64,000 nt of DNA from Nitrosospira sp. Nl5 (lineage in GTDB: Bacteria > Pseudomonadota > Gammaproteobacteria > Burkholderiales > Nitrosomonadaceae), in assembly GCF_900102495.1 (NCBI RefSeq), contig NZ_FMVQ01000001.1, positions 1-64,000 on the forward strand, written 5' to 3'. This document shows positions 59,855 through 64,000 of this stretch, in pieces; the stretch's first letter is position 1, and the number at the start of each line of letters is the position of its first letter. The translations under genes and the position numbers were made by a program. The notes under the pieces are model-generated. The model worked only from the letters and a program-made list of their open reading frames with translations, made no database searches and was not told the DNA's origin.

Positions 59855-60601
59855 CTAATCCAGTAACCATCGAAAAGCCCGCCGCAACTCGTCTGTTCCG
59901 TTTTTCTCATACCAGCGTCCGTGGGCCAAAATGACGCGTTCCGGATTCCAGGCGATCATTTTCTTGATTGCCGCCTGCAATTGTGGCCTCTGTCTGGAGA
60001 AGGTTAGACGCATGTCCCGCCGCATCTGGCCGTCGGGATCCTGTACGCCGCCAAGCCGTGTCAGCCAGCGTACGATCAATGAGTTTATCTTCCGGGGCTC
60101 AAAATTCACGATGAGATCTGTCAAAATAAGTGTGCGGCTTGCATAATGAAAGAACTCAACCTCTGTCATATAGCTTCCCGCAACAGGCAGTGTGGAGATT
60201 TCGGCATCCCATGGATAACCGTTGTCGCTGTCCAGGGCAAGGGAATCAACTCGATGCGGCGCCGGCTTGCTCGCGAATGCGAGGCGCGAGATAGATTTTT
60301 GCATTTGGAAACACCTTTTTTATTCTGGAATCCACCAATAGTGGATGCGGTTCGGCCCGATTATCCAGCGCGGAGTTCCCATTTTTGCGATTTCGACTTT
60401 GAGTTCCGGCGTCAGCCACGTTGACGAATGCACAAACAGGCCGCCGCAGGCGAGACGGATAATCGTCATTCTGGTGGGAAAAGGCATTTCTGGCCTGGGC
60501 ATGCCAAACTAAATAACCGGGCCGTCGACGATGCAGAGGTTTGGCGCCACGGGCTTGACGGTGTTAAGTGGCGGATAGGTGGTGCTGGTCTTGTCGTTCA
60601 T
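59855..60601 (-). pseudogene. DUF4336 protein, decayed (nonsense codon and two frameshifts)
   Basis: Reads from ATG 60601 as MNDKTSTTYPPLNTVKPVAP. It has a TAG at 60511-60509 in place of a sense codon within GPVI(stop)FGMPRPEMPFP, then continues correctly through MTIIRLACGGLFVHSSTWLT to TAA at 60322-60320. The adjacent frame then carries KVFPNAKIYLAPRIREQAG, after which the original frame resumes to the end with DSDNGYPWDAEISTLPVAG. The metallo-hydrolase-like DUF4336 family is of unknown function. One nonsense plus two compensating frame changes make error unlikely as the sole cause. It is the first chromosomal gene after the element. Confidence 0.8.
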
Positions 60602-60720
60602 TGTTCGATCTCGACGCGATGAACGGCAGATCATGCTATCGATTCGAGACTTGATAATGCAGACAGGCTAAACGGATAGTAGCCTAAAGTCCGTTAGATA
60701 GACTACAGTTGGAACGATTG

Positions 60721-61740
60721 ATGATGCCACGCGAGAAGCCAAGCGATTCCATGCAGGCGATGGTGCTGGATGAGCCGGGACAAATCGTGCACATGCGTTG
60801 CTTGCCACGCCCCCAGCCCGGCGCGGATCAATTGCTGGTCAGGATAGCGGCCTGTGCCGTTTGCCGCACTGATTTGCACGTTATTGACGGCGAATTGCCT
60901 GATCTAAAATTGCCCGTTATTCCGGGCCACGAAATCGTTGGACGCGTGGTGGCTTGTGGAGCAAACGTTCGTGATTTTTCGATTGGCGAACGGGTCGGTA
61001 TCCCCTGGCTGGGCTGGACATGCGGTTCTTGCCGCTATTGCCGCAGTGGCTACGAGAACCTCTGCCCGCGTGCCAGATTTACCGGTTACCAAATTGATGG
61101 CGGTTATGCCGAATATACCGTCGCTGACGCGCGTTATTGCTTCCGCATCCCCGATATGTATAGTGATATCGAAGCGGCGCCGTTGTTATGCGCCGGATTA
61201 ATCGGCTATCGTGCGCTTAAAATGACTGAAAATGCCAATCGCGTTGGAATTTACGGTTTCGGCGCCGCGGCGCATATCGTGGCCCAAATCCTGCGCTATC
61301 AGGGACGCCAATTATTTGCGTTTACGCGCCCCGGCGATGCGGCGGCAAGAGATTTTGCCGGCAGGATGGGTGCGGCGTGGGTAGGTGGTTCGGATGAGGT
61401 ACCGTCCGAAGAACTCGACGCCGCTATTATCTTTGCGCCGGTGGGCGCTCTGGTGCCAACCGCCTTGCGCGCTATTCGTCCCGGTGGAGCCGTCGTCTGT
61501 GGCGGCATTTACATGAGCGATATTCCTGCTTTCCCCTACGACATTCTATGGCGCGAAAAACGGCTGATTTCAGTCGCCAATCTCACTCGCCGGGATGCTG
61601 AAGAATTTCTGGCGTTAGCGCCGAAAATACCTGTCAAAGTGACGACGGAATCCTTTCCGTTAAACCAGGCCAATACCGCTTTGACAAGGCTACGGGAAGG
61701 AAATTTGACAGGCGCTGCGATCCTTATACCAGATCTTTAG
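60721..61740 (+). CDS. Zinc-dependent alcohol dehydrogenase family protein
   Basis: Medium-chain dehydrogenase, 339 residues from ATG 60721. The catalytic zinc ligands are in CAVCRTDLHVIDGEL and GHEIVGRVVACG. The structural zinc cysteines are in GWTCGSCRYCRSGYENLC, and the NAD(P)-binding loop is GIYGFGAAAHIVAQILR. An upstream TTG at 60709 is possible but a later ATG pair is more likely. The overall pattern resembles the adhA/YjgB-like group that often acts on alcohols or aldehydes; the true substrate is unknown. It ends 56 bp before the convergent DsrE gene. Confidence 0.9.
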   Translation: MMPREKPSDSMQAMVLDEPGQIVHMRCLPRPQPGADQLLVRIAACAVCRTDLHVIDGELPDLKLPVIPGHEIVGRVVACGANVRDFSIGERVGIPWLGWTCGSCRYCRSGYENLCPRARFTGYQIDGGYAEYTVADARYCFRIPDMYSDIEAAPLLCAGLIGYRALKMTENANRVGIYGFGAAAHIVAQILRYQGRQLFAFTRPGDAAARDFAGRMGAAWVGGSDEVPSEELDAAIIFAPVGALVPTALRAIRPGGAVVCGGIYMSDIPAFPYDILWREKRLISVANLTRRDAEEFLALAPKIPVKVTTESFPLNQANTALTRLREGNLTGAAILIPDL

Positions 61741-61796
61741 GCTTTCAAAGCGGCGACTGCAGATAGCAGCTTCTATCCGTTTTGTGGCGCATGGCA

Positions 61797-62153
61797 TCAG
61801 AACGCGACGCATCTTTCCCGCTCCGCCACAGCTTTGATATAGTCTCCCATGGCCTTGATCACTGCTCCGGATACGAGATCGGCTTCTCCAATCTTTCTCG
61901 CCGCGGCGCATGCACCGCAAACCCATATTGGAATACCCGCCGCCTGGACCGCCGCCAGGACATCTTTTAGGGGTGGCAAGTTGACACCTGTTATGTGGTC
62001 TCCAATTCCCGGGCGCGCCAAGGTCACTGCCTCGTTCCATAGAAAAAGAACCACATCATGGCCTTGTTCGCGCGCGGTTTTCGCTGCCATGAAAGGCAGG
62101 GTCGCCATTGTTGGATCGTCTGTTCCACGGCTTCCGGAAATGAGAAATTGCAT
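61797..62153 (-). CDS. DsrE/DsrF-like family protein
   Basis: A small sulfur-relay-type alpha/beta protein of 118 residues. FLISGSRGTDDPTMATLPFM then AKTAREQGHDVVLFLWNEAV give the DsrE fold; PIWVCGACAAARKIGEADLV has the conserved cysteine pair region. In sulfur metabolism DsrE and relatives carry persulfide, and such stand-alone copies are of uncertain role. It is convergent with the alcohol dehydrogenase gene. The start is ATG at 62153. Confidence 0.85.
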   Translation of the reverse strand: MQFLISGSRGTDDPTMATLPFMAAKTAREQGHDVVLFLWNEAVTLARPGIGDHITGVNLPPLKDVLAAVQAAGIPIWVCGACAAARKIGEADLVSGAVIKAMGDYIKAVAERERCVAF

Positions 62154-62404
62154 AGCGGTATCCTTTCATATGTTGATGTGGGTAGATGGCAATAATCGAA
62201 ATGTGGTGTGCTGCCCTGGATCTGGCGGACACTTTTTTCCTAATACCATGCACGAACGTGTGCAAGTCAAGGCAGTGCAGCGTGTTTCTTCCTCCGATTA
62301 TAGATGAGCAATTGCGCCGATCAAATGCTGAAAATGCTAATAATCGCTGTAAAGTCCTTCATAATGGGAATTTCTGGAAAATATCCGGCCGAGCAGAGTT
62401 CGCT

Positions 62405-62435
62405 TTGACTTGATGACCCGCCAGTCTGGTATAAT
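62405..62435 (+). promoter_or_regulatory. Probable promoter of tRNA-Arg
   Basis: TTGACT (62405-62410) and TATAAT (62430-62435), 19 bases apart, lie 14 bp before the tRNA-Arg gene. The spacing is a little long, but a consensus -10 directly before a tRNA is likely functional. Confidence 0.5.
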
Positions 62436-62448
62436 TGCCAATAACACA

Positions 62449-62525
62449 GCGCCCGTAGCTCAGTTGGATAGAGTACTTGGCTACGAACCAAGGGGTCGTG
62501 GGTTCGAATCCTGCCGGGCGCGCCA
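62449..62525 (+). tRNA. tRNA-Arg (anticodon ACG)
   Basis: A 77-base tRNA: acceptor GCGCCCG/CGGGCGC, D-arm GCTCAGTTGGATAGAGC-like, anticodon loop CTACGAA in TTGG/CCAA giving ACG, T-arm with GGTTCGAATCC, and encoded CCA. ACG is deaminated to ICG and decodes CGN codons. The tRNA is intact. Confidence 0.97.
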
Positions 62526-62608
62526 TAAAACAAGGGGGTGGGCAACAAGTCTGTCCCCTTTTTCTTTTTCCGGAGCGTGCTGGATCACTTCCGAGTATTT
62601 TTACATAG

Positions 62609-62845
62609 ATGAAATCCAACGATACAACTATGCCTGCCAATATTTATTGCTACCACTGCCACGTTCAACATTCTCGCGACGAAATGCGCCTGGTCGTCAC
62701 AAAGACGGGTAAACGCTGGCGATGTGAGCGCAGCATCAAGAGTGCCCAGGGAGACAAGAAAACACGGGATGCATTCGGACGTCACATCTCTGCCCTGAAT
62801 AAGGCGGAGGCGCAAGCAAACATTCGGATGAGGTCGAAAGACTGA
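62609..62845 (+). CDS. Small protein with a CxxC-like motif, unrecognised
   Basis: A 78-residue basic protein. MPANIYCYHCHVQHSRDEMR (from an internal ATG at 62630) contains CYHC, a possible zinc or redox motif, then a further cysteine in KRWRCERS. The lysine/arginine-rich C-terminus (LNKAEAQANIRMRSKD) could bind nucleic acid. It follows tRNA-Arg by 84 bp. No strong ribosome-binding site is visible. Its composition is protein-like, but the family is unknown to me. Confidence 0.5.
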   Translation: MKSNDTTMPANIYCYHCHVQHSRDEMRLVVTKTGKRWRCERSIKSAQGDKKTRDAFGRHISALNKAEAQANIRMRSKD

Positions 62846-63551
62846 TTGGTGAGCCTGTGTATGACAGAATGCGATATAAGGGCGGCATAAAACGCTGCCT
62901 AGCAACTTTTCTTATACTTTGCGCTGACGGCGTCCCCCTCCCCTAACTACTGTTACGATAACATTATCGGCAGGTTCCCTGTTGTTGGTGCCGTTGCGCT
63001 CGTGATGTGTTAACAAACAACCGGATTGCCGTACACACTGGTGGTCGGATCGCGAAGGGTCCCGTCCGACAAGGGAAACCGCTGATCCGCCTGGTTTTTC
63101 CGAAATTACAGCGCTGGAAAACTGAACCCGCCTATAAAAACCTCCCCAGCAAAATCTGCCATTACTACCCTGTAAGATCTTACAGTTGTTTGGCGATTGC
63201 ATTTCGTTGTCTAATTATCCCAGCCTTAATTATCCCAGCTCACTTTGTGCGTAAGCTGTTTTCATTCTCTCCACATACCGGGACGTCGTCTCCTTCTTTC
63301 TGGAGCATGAGGGAATAAAAAGCGTTCTGTCGCAATGCCTGATTTGGAACAGAATCCGGCCGGAGCCTCGAAATAACTGATTAAGGTGAATACACGAAGG
63401 GTTACCAGCTTTATTGCACCCGGCAGCATGAACCGGTGCTTTCACGAGCCTTTCATGGTAAAGCGATATTCAGCATTTATCGTATTGTTTATATCGATAA
63501 CGCAATTTCTTTCCTTCGATACCAAACATCATTTTTTTAAGGATTCTAATT
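62846..63551. other. Gene-free upstream region of the carbonic anhydrase gene
   Basis: 706 bp without a supportable gene. It contains the perfect 16-bp palindrome at 63170-63185 and a GTTAACA word near 63009. Short open frames here on both strands lack start signals and resemblance to known proteins. Confidence 0.4.
63170..63185. promoter_or_regulatory. 16-bp palindrome upstream of carbonic anhydrase
   Basis: CTGTAAGATCTTACAG is a perfect 16-bp palindrome 366 bp before the start of the carbonic anhydrase gene. It differs by one base from the core of the palindrome at 17576-17597. Two such sites in unrelated places suggest a shared dimeric regulator. Confidence 0.5.
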
Positions 63552-64000
63552 ATGAAAATGTCATTCTTACGGTCGTTGCAACTGGTTCCGATAGTTTCCG
63601 CCTTTTTCTTGCTAGCATTACCTGATGCGAAAGCCGAAAAGGGGCAAGATTCGATTGCCGCAATGCTCGCCGTCATGGAATCCCAAAGTCCTGTCGATAT
63701 CCGTTCAGAGAATGCCGTTTTCCAGAAGCTACCGGCACTGAAATTTGATTTCAGTTCCGGCACCCCGCTGAGCGTGATCAATAATGGCTCGCCCGATGAG
63801 GAAAAAACCATCAGAGCCAATGTTCCTCTTGATGCGGGAAGCCTGAAGTTTTCCGGAAACAAGTGGGATCTGGCCCAGTTTCATTTTCACGCGCCTTCAG
63901 AGCATTTGTTAAATGGTCACGCATCCGATATGGAGATGCACTTGGTATTTAGCGATTCCCAGGATCACCTTCTTGTAGTCAGCCGATGGATCGAGGAAGG
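63552..64000 (+). CDS. Alpha-type carbonic anhydrase, 5' part
   Basis: The first 149 codons of a gene that runs off the right edge. A signal peptide (MSFLRSLQLVPIVSAFFLLA) precedes a mature domain with SPVDIR and two conserved histidines in QFHFHAPSEH plus a third in MEMHLVFS, the zinc ligands of alpha-carbonic anhydrases. It would be a periplasmic enzyme interconverting CO2 and bicarbonate, useful to a CO2-fixing ammonia oxidiser. The start is ATG at 63552. The part after FSDSQDHLLVVSRWIEEG is outside the window. Confidence 0.88.
   Translation, partial: MKMSFLRSLQLVPIVSAFFLLALPDAKAEKGQDSIAAMLAVMESQSPVDIRSENAVFQKLPALKFDFSSGTPLSVINNGSPDEEKTIRANVPLDAGSLKFSGNKWDLAQFHFHAPSEHLLNGHASDMEMHLVFSDSQDHLLVVSRWIEE

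Noticed and set aside
62321..62640. Minus-strand frames containing GFEPTTPWF through tRNA-Arg
   Set aside because: The peptide comes from reading antisense through the tRNA-Arg gene; no family and no start signal supports it.
63171..63600. Sigma-54 promoter downstream of the palindrome
   Set aside because: No GG-N10-GC element with proper spacing was found in the region before the carbonic anhydrase or beside the other palindrome.
1..64000. CRISPR array search
   Set aside because: No set of regularly spaced 20-40 bp direct repeats was seen anywhere; the only phased repeats are the three TTAACC words at 40564-40591.

Overview
The window reads as a chromosomal segment of a betaproteobacterium, most likely an ammonia oxidiser of the Nitrosospira/Nitrosomonas group. 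I infer this from protein flavour, from the rpsF-priB-rpsR-rplI order with priB inside it, and from a PEP-CTERM/exosortase-type acyltransferase; no 16S rRNA gene is present to prove it. The flanks (about 1-29,924 and about 59,850-64,000) are chromosome. The middle (about 29,925 to about 59,780) is an integrated mobilizable element carrying defence-type cargo.

Left chromosomal flank. The start of a RIO-type kinase gene is cut by the left edge. Then come metG, apbC (mrp) and dcd; a type III ornithine/lysine-type decarboxylase preceded by a promoter and a 21-codon leader ORF; folA-thyA; an M17 aminopeptidase; and aroC. A minus-strand operon follows: a PstS-like periplasmic protein, an outer-membrane porin, and a membrane GGDEF-EAL sensor. 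Next are the acyltransferase, tRNA-Leu(CAG), rnr, rlmB, the rpsF-priB-rpsR-rplI ribosomal operon, dnaB, a PIN-PhoH ATPase with bcp, queD, a radical SAM gene, an XRE regulator, lysC and tRNA-Ser(GCU).

The element. A large serine integrase lies directly against the 3' end of tRNA-Ser, and its reading frame runs antisense through the whole tRNA into the chromosome. The left arm, all on the minus strand, has the integrase, small plasmid-type ORFs, a VirD4/TraG-type coupling protein, a frameshifted secreted or vWA-like gene and a four-helix membrane protein. The right end has a relaxase and a MobC-like accessory protein. No type IV secretion channel genes are visible, so the element looks mobilizable rather than self-transmissible. 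The cargo between the arms is: a STAND-like NTPase with C-terminal ankyrin repeats and two small upstream ORFs; a three-hairpin leader in front of a plasmid-type coiled-coil gene; a resolvase with a candidate res site; a trypsin-like protease; a Gabija-like OLD nuclease/UvrD helicase pair; a small Cys-rich protein; a HigBA toxin-antitoxin pair; two unknown genes; a type I restriction-modification operon with an excisionase-like HTH gene and a YgjP-type metallopeptidase; and a ParDE pair. A candidate attR sharing the tRNA-Ser 3' sequence lies at 59,765-59,781.

Right chromosomal flank. It holds a decayed DUF4336 gene (one nonsense codon, two frameshifts), a zinc alcohol dehydrogenase, a DsrE-like protein, tRNA-Arg(ACG), a small Cys-containing ORF and the 5' part of an alpha-carbonic anhydrase gene. 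A 16-bp palindrome upstream of the carbonic anhydrase differs by one base from a palindrome upstream of the exosortase-type acyltransferase, 45 kb away.

The best candidates for something undescribed are the STAND-ankyrin cluster, the three-hairpin leader that buries a Shine-Dalgarno sequence, the decarboxylase leader ORF, and the shared palindrome. All functional statements come from reading motifs; no database search was run.
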